Counted from the stretch's first letter, positions 54,438-63,594 are shown. The stretch is 64,000 nucleotides of DNA from Georhizobium profundi (GCF_003952725.1 NZ_CP032509.1:2008001-2072000); one strand, 5' to 3'. Notes: generated by a model not told the origin, from the letters alone. Translations and numbers: made by a program.

Positions 54438-55454
54438 CTAGTGATGCGGCTGACCCGCCGCGTCTGATGTATCATTTTGGTTACCCGGTTGGACGGGAGC
54501 ATGGTGATCCTGTTGCGCGACGGCTTCCGCGCGTGCCCTCGCTATATTGTCAGCCTGTCCATTCAAGTAGGTTATCAAGTCGGTAGCATCGTTCTCGGAA
54601 AGTCCGAGATTGGGCATTCGCACCCCGCCGTAACGCAGACCGAGTTCGATCGCCGCAAGATCATTGGATTGGCGGACGGCGGCGGGATCGCGAATGTAGC
54701 GCTTGATCCATTCTTCGTCTCGACGCTCAGATATGCCCAGAAGGTCCGGCCCCACGCGATCACCAACGCCAACCGTATGGCAACCCGAGCACAGCTTGCG
54801 GAATAGGACTTGCCCGGGATCGGCCGACACTTGGTACCTCCGAAGGTCGTCGAGGGTGAGGAATTGGTCTGGAGGAATAACAGTCTCCATCCGCCACTCG
54901 GGATCCATCTCCTGGATAATGGTCGCCAGACGCTCCGGCTCGTTGAACGGTGTATTGCGGGCCCACTCACCGGTCCGATCGTTGCCGAGAATGATCTCGT
55001 TGATGTGATCGGAGCGTTTCTCCTCCCGATTTCCCAATTGATAGCTGATCGTTTTCAGGTTTTCCGGTGAGCCGGTCACAAAGGTCCAACCAGGGCCATT
55101 ATAGAATGCATCGGCAAACGCTCTCATCTTCTCGGGCGTGTCGTTCTCGGGATCCACCGATATCGATACGAAGAAGACGTTCTTTCCGAGCGCGTCGCCC
55201 AGGACATCCGCAACTTGAGTCATTCGCGCAGTATTGATGGGACACATATCGGTGCAACTCGTGAAGATGAAACTTACGACGACGACCTTGTCCTTGATCA
55301 GATCGTCGTAGAACCGCACCGTCTCTCCGTCTTGGGTCACGACCTCCAGGTTCGTGAAGTATTCAACCCCACGCTTCGGACTGGCGGCAGCGAGATACGG
55401 CACGCAGACCGCCGCGAAAGCCAGAAGCAATCGAACGACACACAGCGCCTTCAT
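54438..55454 (-). CDS. SCO-cytochrome c fusion protein
   Basis: The 338 aa product has a signal peptide (LLLAFAAVCVPYLAAAS), an SCO domain with VVVSFIFTSCTDMCPINTAR and SISVDPENDTPEKM (about 60-200), and a C-terminal cytochrome c domain with CSGCH (about 224-228) and VRMPNLGLSENDATDL for the axial Met. The fusion could link copper insertion or thiol chemistry to electron transfer. A His-rich tail closes it. The start at 55454 gives the cleanest signal; one Met further upstream is possible. Confidence 0.88.
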   Translation of the reverse strand: MKALCVVRLLLAFAAVCVPYLAAASPKRGVEYFTNLEVVTQDGETVRFYDDLIKDKVVVVSFIFTSCTDMCPINTARMTQVADVLGDALGKNVFFVSISVDPENDTPEKMRAFADAFYNGPGWTFVTGSPENLKTISYQLGNREEKRSDHINEIILGNDRTGEWARNTPFNEPERLATIIQEMDPEWRMETVIPPDQFLTLDDLRRYQVSADPGQVLFRKLCSGCHTVGVGDRVGPDLLGISERRDEEWIKRYIRDPAAVRQSNDLAAIELGLRYGGVRMPNLGLSENDATDLITYLNGQADNIARARAEAVAQQDHHAPVQPGNQNDTSDAAGQPHH

Positions 55455-55667
55455 GACCGATTCTCCCGGACCCAAGTCCAAAGAGGTTAAGCTCTCGACC
55501 GCATTCCGAGAATTGACGAACGTCTAATATATAATCCCGACCTAGGTCGCGACGCTCATGTAGGTTGACGAATTCTTTCGCCGACAATTCGAATGCAAAC
55601 GTCTGTTTTCGCGAGGGATTCAGTTGCCCTTGATAGCGTTCCGGAAAACAAAAACCGGGAGCCGTCA

Positions 55668-56312
55668 ATGTTGAAATTATTCATTCTCGCCGCGTTCGCT
55701 CTGATTTCTCTTTCGAGCACCGCGCTCGCGGACGCCCTTCATCTCAACCCCTCGCAACTCGCAAGCGCCCGAAATATGCAGGAATTCGGTCCGACCTCGA
55801 TGCCGATCGGCTATTATGAGTACTGCCAGAGATATCGGTCGCAGTGTGAGCGACCTGCAGGGAACGACATGATCGAGCTGACGGAGGAACGTTGGCAGGC
55901 GATGCTGAAGGCCAATTGGATCGCCAATAGCACAGTTACCCCGAAAACCGACGATGAGATTTTCGGGGTCGAGGAACGTTGGGAGTATCCGAAGACGGCC
56001 GGCGACTGCGAGGATTACGTTCTTATCAAGCGAAAGATTCTTGCGGACCAAGGCTTTCCGCTCGGCTCGTTGCGTATCACGGTTGGACTCGACGCGGACG
56101 GCGGCGGACACGCAGTACTGACCGTCGTCACGAACCTCGGCGATTTCGTGTTGGATAATGTTGAGCAGGAGATAAAGTCTTGGGACCAGGCCGAAATTCA
56201 GTACCTAAAATGGCAGTCTGGGAGTGATCCGAACGTGTGGATCAGCCTTGTCGACCCGGTGGTTGCCGCGAGCATGGAACCAAGTGACCGAAGCACAGCA
56301 AGGCCTCGATAG
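55668..56312 (+). CDS. bacterial transglutaminase-like cysteine protease (BTLCP)
   Basis: The 214 aa product starts at the ATG with GGGAG 7 bases upstream and has a signal peptide (LAAFALISLSSTALADAL). Family features are YYEYCQRYRSQCE, KTAGDCEDYVLIKRKILADQ (catalytic Cys and Asp-Tyr), LGSLRITVGLD, GGHAVLTVVTNLGDFVLDN (His and Asn/Asp). BTLCPs are periplasmic, common in Rhizobiales and often linked to LapG-type cleavage; its substrate here is unknown. Confidence 0.88.
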   Translation: MLKLFILAAFALISLSSTALADALHLNPSQLASARNMQEFGPTSMPIGYYEYCQRYRSQCERPAGNDMIELTEERWQAMLKANWIANSTVTPKTDDEIFGVEERWEYPKTAGDCEDYVLIKRKILADQGFPLGSLRITVGLDADGGGHAVLTVVTNLGDFVLDNVEQEIKSWDQAEIQYLKWQSGSDPNVWISLVDPVVAASMEPSDRSTARPR

Positions 56313-56321
56313 CAGTGTTTC

Positions 56322-56513
56322 TTACGGTTGCCCTCGGGTCAAAGTGCCGGGCGGACCCGTTTCCTCACCGACATGCGAAAAACTTGCGAAGTAGACGAAA
56401 ACGACGAACGCGAGAAGCACGAGCAGGAGCAAGACATTTCGCCTGCGTCGAGGCGCTGCCAAAGAGGCAGCGCTTATCGCTTGCTCCCTGTTGTCATCCG
56501 ATGAATTCTGCAT
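56322..56513 (-). CDS. small single-span membrane protein
   Basis: The 63 aa product has a hydrophilic start, a basic RRRR stretch, and one hydrophobic helix (NVLLLLVLLAFVVFVYFASF), with a short periplasmic tail. It sits one base after the lspA stop on the same strand. No family recognised; it resembles small cytochrome-oxidase-associated peptides in layout only. Confidence 0.55.
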   Translation of the reverse strand: MQNSSDDNREQAISAASLAAPRRRRNVLLLLVLLAFVVFVYFASFSHVGEETGPPGTLTRGQP

Positions 56514-56514
56514 A

Positions 56515-57027
56515 TTAGGAACCGTTCACCTGTGTTTTGTTGCTAGGGCGTGAACCAAACATCCCCGATGCGGCGAAGACCATAACTCCTGCTACGACAG
56601 CAACATCGGCGAAATTAAAGGCTGGCCAATGCATACCCGCGATATGAATGTCGATAAAATCCACGACCGCGCCCCGATGTAGACGGTCTGCTGAGTTGCT
56701 TGCAGCACCACCTGCCAACATGGACAACGCCAAAGCGTCGATACGACGATGCGAGTAGAGTGCGAAGATCATGATTGTCAGTGCAACAATTGCCTGAACC
56801 GTCCCCAGCGCGACCGCATTGTCTCGAAGAAGTCCAGATAACATTCCAAAACTAATGCCCGGGTTAAAGCTCAAAACAAGATTGAAGAAGTCGGTGAGCT
56901 CAATTTTGCGCGGAGGCTGCATTATAAACTCAACGACAACCGCTTTTGCAGCCTGGTCGAAAACGAATACGCCTAGCGCGACAATTGCCAAAACGCATGC
57001 GCGGCGAAATTTCACGGATATGCTCAT
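56515..57027 (-). CDS. lspA: LspA, lipoprotein signal peptidase II
   Basis: The 170 aa product has four membrane helices and the LspA motifs FDQAAKAVV (Asp-Gln), FNPGISFGML, NSADRLHRGAVVDFID (catalytic Asp in box C) and FNFADVAV (catalytic Asp in box D). It cleaves prolipoprotein signals. Extra lspA copies are known in metal-resistance clusters such as pbr of Cupriavidus. A MerR-type operator lies 30 bases before its start. Likely an accessory copy; the housekeeping gene would be elsewhere. Confidence 0.92.
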   Translation of the reverse strand: MSISVKFRRACVLAIVALGVFVFDQAAKAVVVEFIMQPPRKIELTDFFNLVLSFNPGISFGMLSGLLRDNAVALGTVQAIVALTIMIFALYSHRRIDALALSMLAGGAASNSADRLHRGAVVDFIDIHIAGMHWPAFNFADVAVVAGVMVFAASGMFGSRPSNKTQVNGS

Positions 57028-57056
57028 CCCGTTCTCCTATCAACGAGGAGTGGGTA

Positions 57057-57084
57057 TGGCACCTCTAGCAGCTAGAGCTACAAG
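57057..57084 (-). promoter_or_regulatory. MerR-type operator B, before lspA
   Basis: On the minus strand CTTGTA is followed by the perfect palindrome CTCTAGCTGCTAGAG (57063-57077) and GGTGCCATA. It aligns base for base with operators A, C and D. It could act on lspA and, being symmetric, perhaps on the divergent L,D-transpeptidase gene. Confidence 0.75.
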
Positions 57085-57170
57085 CGCCTCATCGTTAAAT
57101 TTGCCTTAATGGGTCTCGATGGATAGTGCCTGCTTGGAAGTTGTTTCCTGACTCTCAACTGGTGTTGTTC

Positions 57171-58175
57171 ATGGCGCTCCGAATTCTGGCCGTTCTGGCT
57201 TTTGGCTTTCTTCTCTCCGGCTGCGTCTCCGTCATGGAAGAGTTTGAGGACAGGGGAAACGCCCCCATTCCAATGAAGCTCGTAAACCAAATGTCGAGCA
57301 ACGGCATGACGGTTTCAGACCCGGTGCTTGTTCGAATTTTCAAGGAAGAGAGCGAATTGGAGGTCTGGAAACGTGACCGAACGGGGCGTTTTGCGCTCTT
57401 GAAAACTTACCCAATGTGCAGGTGGTCCGGAAAACTCGGTCCGAAGACCACGTCGGGTGATCGTCAAGCGCCGGAAGGCTTTTATCATGTCACGGCAAGC
57501 ATGCTCAATCCGCAGTCGCAATATCATCTGTCGTTCAACCTCGGCTATCCTAACCGGCTCGAAGCCGCCCTCGGTTATACGGGTGATTCGCTCATGGTTC
57601 ACGGCGCCTGTTCCTCGTCAGGTTGCTTTGCCATGACGGACGAGGGGGTCGGAGAAATCTATGCGGTCGTCAGGGACGCAATCCGCGGCGGGCAGCAAAG
57701 TGTCCAGGTCCAATCTTTCCCGTTCCGAATGACCGCCCGAAATATGGCTCGGCATCGCGGAGACCCAAACACGTCATTCTGGCAAAATCTGAAAGAAGGC
57801 TACGACATCTTTGAAGCTACACGCAGGCAGCCGCAGGTTTCAGCATGTGGGCGACGCTATGTGTTCGACACGATGTTTCCAACCAGTGCACCGCTGGACC
57901 CGTTGGCGGCATGTCCCGCTGGAGAGCAGCGCGAAGATCCCCTTGTAGCGTCGCGGCAGGCCGCAGAAGAAAGTGCTTATCAAATGGCGATCAGCGGCGG
58001 GAATCTTACACCGATCCATGCCTATTCGGACGGCGGCATGCACGAGACGTTCCGTTCGCTGCTGGAGAAGCGAGGAGTCGACCGTCTTTCGAAATTGTCT
58101 TCGAGGACGGAAGTGCCGGTCAGTCGGCCGGAAGCGGCACTTGCCGATCCGCATCGCATTCGGGAACGACCCTGA
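57171..58175 (+). CDS. L,D-transpeptidase (YkuD/YafK type), lipoprotein
   Basis: The 334 aa product, from the ATG at 57171, has a lipobox (LAFGFLLSGCVSV). The catalytic domain shows GDRQAPEGFYHVT, YPNRLEAALG, LMVHGACSSSGCFAMTDEGV (His and Cys of the HGxxSxxGC motif). L,D-transpeptidases form 3-3 peptidoglycan crosslinks or attach proteins to the wall. It carries an extra C-terminal region of about 100 residues of unknown role. Divergent from lspA. Confidence 0.88.
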   Translation: MALRILAVLAFGFLLSGCVSVMEEFEDRGNAPIPMKLVNQMSSNGMTVSDPVLVRIFKEESELEVWKRDRTGRFALLKTYPMCRWSGKLGPKTTSGDRQAPEGFYHVTASMLNPQSQYHLSFNLGYPNRLEAALGYTGDSLMVHGACSSSGCFAMTDEGVGEIYAVVRDAIRGGQQSVQVQSFPFRMTARNMARHRGDPNTSFWQNLKEGYDIFEATRRQPQVSACGRRYVFDTMFPTSAPLDPLAACPAGEQREDPLVASRQAAEESAYQMAISGGNLTPIHAYSDGGMHETFRSLLEKRGVDRLSKLSSRTEVPVSRPEAALADPHRIRERP

Positions 58176-58423
58176 TGAAACCCCTGCCGGCTTCAGGAGA
58201 GATCGACTCCAACAGGCGTACAGCAGCCCCACTATGATGAATGCCGCGTCGGTCAATCGCAAAATATATCCGACATCCAGTGTCGAAGGGCCTAATTCGC
58301 TGCGCCCGAGCCTGTGATCTCTTCGGCGGCCTGGGACCCAAACGGGTCTCTCCAAATTGTGAAGCGTATTACGACACGGGGAGTATATCGTAGCCGAACC
58401 ATCGACCAGAGCGTGGGCGCAAA
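58176..58423. other. short intergenic stretch
   Basis: No gene or recognisable regulatory motif was seen between the L,D-transpeptidase gene and the next small membrane protein gene. Confidence 0.5.
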
Positions 58424-58618
58424 ATGACTCGAATGTTAGCGAAGTCTGTTGGTGTCGGTGTCGTTTCAAGCGCGGCATTAGCCGCAATTTTTTGGGGCTT
58501 TTGCTTGTTCGTGGATCACAACACGATGGAAAGCATATTCGGCCGGTGGCTTATTGTCACAGCTCCATTCCTTATATCGATATTTGTTTGGTGCGATGGT
58601 CGTTGCAACCGCTCGTAA
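58424..58618 (+). CDS. small two-span membrane protein
   Basis: The 64 aa product has two hydrophobic segments (VGVVSSAALAAIFWGFCLFV and WLIVTAPFLISIFVWC) and a short charged end. No family recognised and no strong ribosome binding site, so moderately doubtful. Confidence 0.4.
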   Translation: MTRMLAKSVGVGVVSSAALAAIFWGFCLFVDHNTMESIFGRWLIVTAPFLISIFVWCDGRCNRS

Positions 58619-58957
58619 AGAAGCAGTCAACAATCTGCTCCCCGCGATATCTGCTTGAATTTGCACGGACGTGGCCCGTTGCACGGCGGCAAACCTCACC
58701 AGAAGAGGTAACGCAAGCGCTGACAGTCAAATGTAATTGCGCGAAAACCTCGGGTCACAATTGCCCTTCCTCACACCAACCCGCACCCTTGTTGGGACGC
58801 CTTGCCGTCTAAAGGTATTTTAATCTCAGCATCTTTATGGTCCATTTTGATGATGCGGCCACCCGGAACCCCGCCGGGCGTCATCAGCTGAATCACTAGA
58901 TTTAAAGTCTCGGACGATTCCACGAGGCGTAGATCAACTTCAAAAGGAAAGTTTGTT
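58619..58957. other. intergenic stretch, no gene seen
   Basis: 339 bases with only short open frames. An AAAAGGAAA ribosome binding site for the following L,D-transpeptidase is at its right end. No MerR-type operator of the A-D class was found here. Confidence 0.45.
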
Positions 58958-59656
58958 TTGAGCGTAAAAAACATCTTTGAATCGCGCCTAACGCGCCGGT
59001 CCGCAATTTCAAACACCGCATTGTCAATCGGTGCACTGATGCTGAGTGCTTGCACGAGTACTGCTCCCTCTCCCGCACCAAAGGTCCGCACTGAGACGCC
59101 TGTTCCGCCTCACATTAAGGACATGTACGGTTACCTTCCGAACGAGCGCTTTCCGGTGCCGGCCGTCGATATCTCGAAAATTCCTCCGCGGTTCTATCGG
59201 CAGGTCGTTGACAATCCGACTGGAGAACGTGCTGGCACCATCGTCGTCGACACCAATAGATACTACCTCTATCTCGTCCTGTCAGACAACAAAGCCATGC
59301 GTTACGGCGTGGGCCTGGGGCGTGCCGGATTTGGTTGGTCGGGGAAAGGGGTCATTCAGTGGAAACAGAAGTGGCCAACATGGACGCCCCCAGCTGAAAT
59401 GATTGAGCGCCAACCTGAGCTCGCGAAATACAGTGCAGCCAATGGAGGCATGTCGCCAGGCCTCGACAATGCCCTTGGAGCACGAGCTTTGTACATTTTT
59501 CAAGATGGCCAAGACACACTCTACCGTCTCCACGGAACAATGGAGGAGTGGAGCATCGGAAAAGCCGTATCAAGCGGATGCGTTCGGCTTCTCAATCATG
59601 ACGTGATCAACCTCTATGACCGCGTCACAAACGGCAGCCCAATAATCGTACGGTAG
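58958..59656 (+). CDS. L,D-transpeptidase (ErfK/YbiS type), lipoprotein
   Basis: The 232 aa product is read from a TTG with AAAGGAAA upstream. An SRLTRRSAISNTALS Tat-like stretch leads to a lipobox (ALMLSACTS). The YkuD domain shows VVDTNRYYLYLVLSDNKAMR, VGLGRAGFGWSG, ALYIFQDGQDTLYRLHGTME and SSGCVRLLNHDVINLYDRV (catalytic His and SxGCxR). It crosslinks peptidoglycan or anchors proteins to it. It is the second enzyme of this kind within 2 kb. Confidence 0.92.
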   Translation: MSVKNIFESRLTRRSAISNTALSIGALMLSACTSTAPSPAPKVRTETPVPPHIKDMYGYLPNERFPVPAVDISKIPPRFYRQVVDNPTGERAGTIVVDTNRYYLYLVLSDNKAMRYGVGLGRAGFGWSGKGVIQWKQKWPTWTPPAEMIERQPELAKYSAANGGMSPGLDNALGARALYIFQDGQDTLYRLHGTMEEWSIGKAVSSGCVRLLNHDVINLYDRVTNGSPIIVR

Positions 59657-59851
59657 GGCAGACATTCGAGTAGGTTCAAACGGCGCTTAGCAAGGTCGAC
59701 GTTGCACGAAGAATAATACACCAAGCGCTTGCCCTGCTGATCGGTAATTCAAATGAACTTTCGAATACCCGCGTTCTGGAACTGCACAGAAAGTGGTCGG
59801 ACTTCTTTATTTGATCCGACCACGGAAACTGACCTAACCCCACCCCCCGTC

Positions 59852-60823
59852 TTAGGTCCGGTAAAAGATGTGCGAACCAATTTGTGTCATCTCTTCCATA
59901 GCGTCGGCCCAGTCAGGACGAACATAGGTGGCGAAATAATGGGTCGATGAGCCTATGTCTTGCAGGAAGATTTTTCCGCCAGTCACAGCCATAGCAATTT
60001 CGCGGGCTACATCATAAGCGCGTCGATCCACAATGCGCTCTGGCGCTCCATCGCAGGCGAATGAAAACTGACATCGGTTGTACAAAGTGGCATTCTGATA
60101 AACCACGCCGCATATTCCGTCGGGATACGCAGGATTGCGCACCCTATTCAAGATCACTTGGGCGACGGCAGCTTGCCCTTGAAGACTTTCTCCGCGAGCT
60201 TCGAAATAAATCGCGGTGGAAAGACATTTTTGTTCTTCCGATGAAAATGAGGTAGCCGGCAAAGGAAGCTTCAACCAATCATGATCTCCTGTCGCTAGCG
60301 GAGGGATAAAGCGGCCTGACTGGTCACCCATTAGCAAGGCATCAAATGGTGATGCGTCGGCATGAAAGGCGTCGGTTGGAGCGTAGGCAGTCGCTAGAAT
60401 ATCCGCACCATCATTAGTCACTAGACCGGTCAGCGCGGGCGGCACGCCAGCTAGTCGATCCACTTTGGAGCGGTGAAGGATTGGCAGCGATGCAGTGAAT
60501 TGGTCCGCACCGGTGGCCGGGCGCAAACGCAGCCGCAAACTTCGCGTCAATTCGACTTCGGCTGCCGAATATTCTTCTTTAGCGGCCGCAGTGGCCCTTC
60601 CTTGCTTCTCCTCAAGGATTACGTTGAATCCGCCTGCTCTGTCATGCGGATCATTTGGCAAGCTCTCAAGAGAAAGCGCATCTGGAGCTGTCGGCCGCGA
60701 CGGCGTCTTTGTGGTAGCCGTCGGTACGGCGATCACCATCACGATGGCAATTAGCACTGTAGCGAGAAGACCTCTGGCAGAAATGCTGCGCTTGAGGCCT
60801 CTCCCTCGGCCGGCTTGCCCCAT
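59852..60823 (-). CDS. SleB/CwlJ-type cell-wall hydrolase
   Basis: The 323 aa product has an N-terminal anchor (ARGLLATVLIAIVMVIAVPT), a roughly 170-residue linker, and a C-terminal Hydrolase_2 domain: CLSTAIYFEARGESLQGQAA (catalytic Glu), VILNRVRNPAYPDGICGVVY and SSTHYFATYVRPDWAD. These enzymes cleave peptidoglycan glycan strands. It complements the two L,D-transpeptidases as a wall-remodelling set. Confidence 0.9.
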   Translation of the reverse strand: MGQAGRGRGLKRSISARGLLATVLIAIVMVIAVPTATTKTPSRPTAPDALSLESLPNDPHDRAGGFNVILEEKQGRATAAAKEEYSAAEVELTRSLRLRLRPATGADQFTASLPILHRSKVDRLAGVPPALTGLVTNDGADILATAYAPTDAFHADASPFDALLMGDQSGRFIPPLATGDHDWLKLPLPATSFSSEEQKCLSTAIYFEARGESLQGQAAVAQVILNRVRNPAYPDGICGVVYQNATLYNRCQFSFACDGAPERIVDRRAYDVAREIAMAVTGGKIFLQDIGSSTHYFATYVRPDWADAMEEMTQIGSHIFYRT

Positions 60824-61020
60824 ACCTTTACCCTCACGAATCGACCCAACAAAGGTGCGCTGTTAACCTTAATGCCCGGTTAAATCAAAGCTCTGCTTGG
60901 TCTCAGTTTGGGCTTAGTAGTTTCACCATCTCGCGTTGACCGGCACAACTTGGTTGAACTTGTGCCACCGTCACGGTCGTGATTTGCCGCGAGAAGCAGA
61001 GTGCTCCCTACAGCCCGCCT

Positions 61021-61764
61021 TCAGGATAGCGGGTAGAGAACCGCAAGAAGCACGGGCTGATGAACAAGGTAGATCGCCAAACTACGGCGGCCCAACCAGC
61101 TCAGACTGACAACAACAAGGCTTCGGGGTAGAGTGCCCAACCTTCTCGCAAGCCACTCTCGATCGACCGCCTGTGCGGCAGCCATACCGAACAGGAACAC
61201 ACCGAACCAGGGAAACACTGGCACGAAGTCATTGGAAAGCGGCGTATTCTCTGAAAAGCCGATCCAAGCAAGCCAACGGGGATCAAAGAGAGCCGAACTG
61301 AAAAAACGGGGAATGGTTATGAAGGCAACGCCGGCCGCTGCGGTTAACGCGGCTGGTGCTTGTAGGAATGCGACACCCACCGCGCTGCCGAAGCCGATAG
61401 CATGCAGGATGCCGAAATAAACAAATGACTCAGGGAATGCGAGCCATGTCACGGCTGTGATGGCGAGCGCTGCTACAACGATTTTTAGCATCCGCTTGGA
61501 ATATTGTTCCAGCGAAAGTCTCTTTCCGTTCGCCAGCACCAGACTCAACCCTGCGAGGAAAAGGAAGGACCCGGCCAGCGTCCTTCCAAATGCGATCCAG
61601 AGGGGATGTGAGGCCAGTCCTGGCCCCGTCAAACGAAGAAATGCGAGATCCCAGATGAAGTGGTAGACCACGACGCCTGCAATCGCCGTCCCCCGTGCCG
61701 CATCGACTGCAGCTAACCTGGGTAGGCGATCCGAACGTCTTCCGGCGTCTATTGTCTTTTCCAT
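61021..61764 (-). CDS. DUF1624 / heparan-alpha-glucosaminide acetyltransferase-like membrane protein
   Basis: The 247 aa product has seven membrane helices and the DUF1624 pattern: RLAAVDAARGTAIAGVVVYH, LFLAGLSLVLANGK, FPWFGVFLFGMAAAQ and SLAIYLVHQPVLLAVLY. Such proteins are thought to transfer acyl groups across the membrane to sugars. Its promoter contains MerR-type operator D, tying it to the neighbouring copper genes. Confidence 0.85.
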   Translation of the reverse strand: MEKTIDAGRRSDRLPRLAAVDAARGTAIAGVVVYHFIWDLAFLRLTGPGLASHPLWIAFGRTLAGSFLFLAGLSLVLANGKRLSLEQYSKRMLKIVVAALAITAVTWLAFPESFVYFGILHAIGFGSAVGVAFLQAPAALTAAAGVAFITIPRFFSSALFDPRWLAWIGFSENTPLSNDFVPVFPWFGVFLFGMAAAQAVDREWLARRLGTLPRSLVVVSLSWLGRRSLAIYLVHQPVLLAVLYPLS

Positions 61765-61792
61765 GCTTAAAGGTCCTGGTCTGGGTCGAACA

Positions 61793-61820
61793 TAAACCCT
61801 CAAGCGACTAGAGAGACAAG
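61793..61820 (-). promoter_or_regulatory. MerR-type operator D, before the DUF1624 gene
   Basis: On the minus strand CTTGT leads into CTCTAGTCGCTTGAGG and GTTTA, aligning with operators A-C at the -35, the CTCTA half-site, the central GCT and the GAGG half-site. It is the least symmetric of the four. Confidence 0.6.
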
Positions 61821-61918
61821 AGTGGCTTAGGAATATGACCAGTCCGATGCGGGCTCAACAGTATCGCTCTGATGCGTCATCGGAAAACGATGAGCGACGA
61901 AGGGCGCGTTGCAAACTG

Positions 61919-61946
61919 CTTGAACCTCTAGCTGCTTTAGGTCGTA
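61919..61946 (+). promoter_or_regulatory. MerR-type operator C, before dsbA
   Basis: CTTGAACCTCTAGCTGCTTT followed by AGGTCGTA carries a TTGAAC -35 and the half-sites ACCTCTAG and TTTAGGT. The first 14 bases after CTTG are almost identical to operator A. The dsbA ATG is 33 bases downstream. Confidence 0.75.
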
Positions 61947-61979
61947 AGACTGCGCGACCGCAGTCCGATCGGAGGCTAC

Positions 61980-62627
61980 ATGTTACGCAGAAATTTCATC
62001 TTGGCTGGGCCGGCAATTTTCCTGGCCGGCTCTCTACCCGCCATCGCTCAGGACGTCGGCGAACAACTATTCGCCCCGGGACCGTTGCCAGAAAAGGCGT
62101 TTGGTGAGGAAGACGCACCCGTCACCATTATAGAATACGCGTCGTTGACGTGCGGCCATTGCCGCAATTTTCACCTGACGACTTGGCCTGAGTTGAGGAA
62201 GAAATACGTCGAGACAGGCAAGGTCCGGTTTATTGTACGAGAATTCCCGCTTGATCCGCGAGCCACAGCAGGGTTCATGCTGGCGCGCTGTGCTGGTGAA
62301 GACAAATGGTATCCAACTGTCGATCTTCTTTACCGTTCCGCGGAAAGTTGGACGCAGGTACCGGATGCTGCAACAGGCCTCAAGCAGGTCATGGGTATGG
62401 CCGGAATGACCGGCGAGGACGTGGAAGCCTGTCTTGCAGACCAGGAACTGTTGGACAACGTGAACGCGGTGGCCTTGAAAGGCTCGGCGATGGGCGTGAC
62501 GTCCACGCCCACTTTTTTCGTCAATGGCGAAATGTACCCGGGGTCGATGTCCATCGAACAATTCAGCGAGATTATAGACCCACTTTTGGAAGAAGGCGCA
62601 AATGAAGGGGAAGACAATGCTCAGTAA
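61980..62627 (+). CDS. DsbA-family thiol oxidoreductase
   Basis: The 215 aa product has a signal peptide (ILAGPAIFLAGSLPAIAQ), the thioredoxin-fold active site YASLTCGHCRNFH (CGHC), VREFPLDPRA and the cis-Pro segment GVTSTPTFFVNG. It would introduce or rearrange disulfides in exported proteins. Its 3' end overlaps the following isomerase gene by 26 bases, so they are coupled. Confidence 0.92.
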   Translation: MLRRNFILAGPAIFLAGSLPAIAQDVGEQLFAPGPLPEKAFGEEDAPVTIIEYASLTCGHCRNFHLTTWPELRKKYVETGKVRFIVREFPLDPRATAGFMLARCAGEDKWYPTVDLLYRSAESWTQVPDAATGLKQVMGMAGMTGEDVEACLADQELLDNVNAVALKGSAMGVTSTPTFFVNGEMYPGSMSIEQFSEIIDPLLEEGANEGEDNAQ

Positions 62628-63477
62628 AGCTCCCTTCGTACGACGGGTGATCGCCATCGCCCTGTTTTCTGTCGCCGTCTTTCACTCCGGTCTGGCATTG
62701 GCACAAGAAGGCGTGGTGGCAAGGGTCGGCGAGACTGAGATCACAGAAAGCGACCTCGCTGCCGCGGAAGCGCTTTTCGCGAGCCAAACGGCCGATATGT
62801 CTGACGAGGCTCGCCGGTCCTTGCTGGTTGATAACCTTATCGACCTCGAACTTATAATCCAGGCTGCTGAAGAAGATGGCCTGCGCGAGGATTCTGTGTT
62901 CAAGGAGCGCGCTGAGTTTCTTGCTAAACAGACACTTCGATCGCTGTATCTAGAGCGGCGTCTTGCGGAAACCCTTTCAGACGATGCGGTCCAGCGCGAG
63001 TACGACCGACTGATTGCACAGATGCCAGATGTGGCAGAAATCCGGCCGAGGCATATCTTAGTGGCGGACAAGGATGCAGCGGAAACTGTGATCGCACGGC
63101 TTGACGATGGCGAAAGTTTCGCCGAGGTGGCGCGCGATGTTTCGCTCGATGAGGCGACCAAGCAAGAAGGCGGCGATTTGGGTTTTGTGGCTCAGGATGC
63201 CATTCTCAAGGAAATCGGTGATGCGGCCACCTTGCTTGAGTCCGGAGAATACACCTCTGAGCCCGTTCAGAGCGCCTTTGGCTTCCACATCGTATTCCTG
63301 GAGGAACGTCGGGACCGACCAGCTCCAGATATGGCGGCCGTTGCCCCACAAATTCGGCAAGGCCTCCATGCCGCAGCCATGCAAGCGCTCACGGAAGAAC
63401 TAGCAGCCAAAACATCGGTCGAGAAGCTCGTTCCTGATGTCGACGATGAATCCGCGGATGATGGACATCAACACTAG
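62602..63477 (+). CDS. parvulin-type peptidyl-prolyl isomerase (PrsA/SurA-like)
   Basis: The 291 aa product has a signal peptide (AIALFSVAVFHSGLALAQE), an N-terminal chaperone region (ETEITESDLAAAEALFAS; LLVDNLIDLELIIQAAEEDG) and a parvulin domain: IRPRHILVADKDAAETVIAR, SFAEVARDVSLDEATKQEGG, DLGFV and FGFHIVFLEER. It assists folding of exported proteins. Two close ATGs (62602, 62617) are possible starts. The His-rich tail (DDGHQH) is unusual. Confidence 0.88.
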   Translation: MKGKTMLSKAPFVRRVIAIALFSVAVFHSGLALAQEGVVARVGETEITESDLAAAEALFASQTADMSDEARRSLLVDNLIDLELIIQAAEEDGLREDSVFKERAEFLAKQTLRSLYLERRLAETLSDDAVQREYDRLIAQMPDVAEIRPRHILVADKDAAETVIARLDDGESFAEVARDVSLDEATKQEGGDLGFVAQDAILKEIGDAATLLESGEYTSEPVQSAFGFHIVFLEERRDRPAPDMAAVAPQIRQGLHAAAMQALTEELAAKTSVEKLVPDVDDESADDGHQH

Positions 63478-63514
63478 AATAGGCCCTGTTAACCCGTTCT
63501 CCAAAAAAATGCTT

Positions 63515-63540
63515 GGCTGTAAAGGCTGGCTGTAAAGGCT
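63515..63540. repeat. 13-bp tandem duplication upstream of copC
   Basis: GGCTGTAAAGGCT occurs twice without spacing at 63515-63527 and 63528-63540. The unit is not a multiple of three. It lies just before the copC remnant, whose true start codon is not obvious, so the duplication may have disturbed the leader. Confidence 0.85.
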
Positions 63541-63594
63541 GGCGAAATTTTCGGCGGAGGGATCGAAAGGATTATCCTGCTAAGCAGGACGCTG

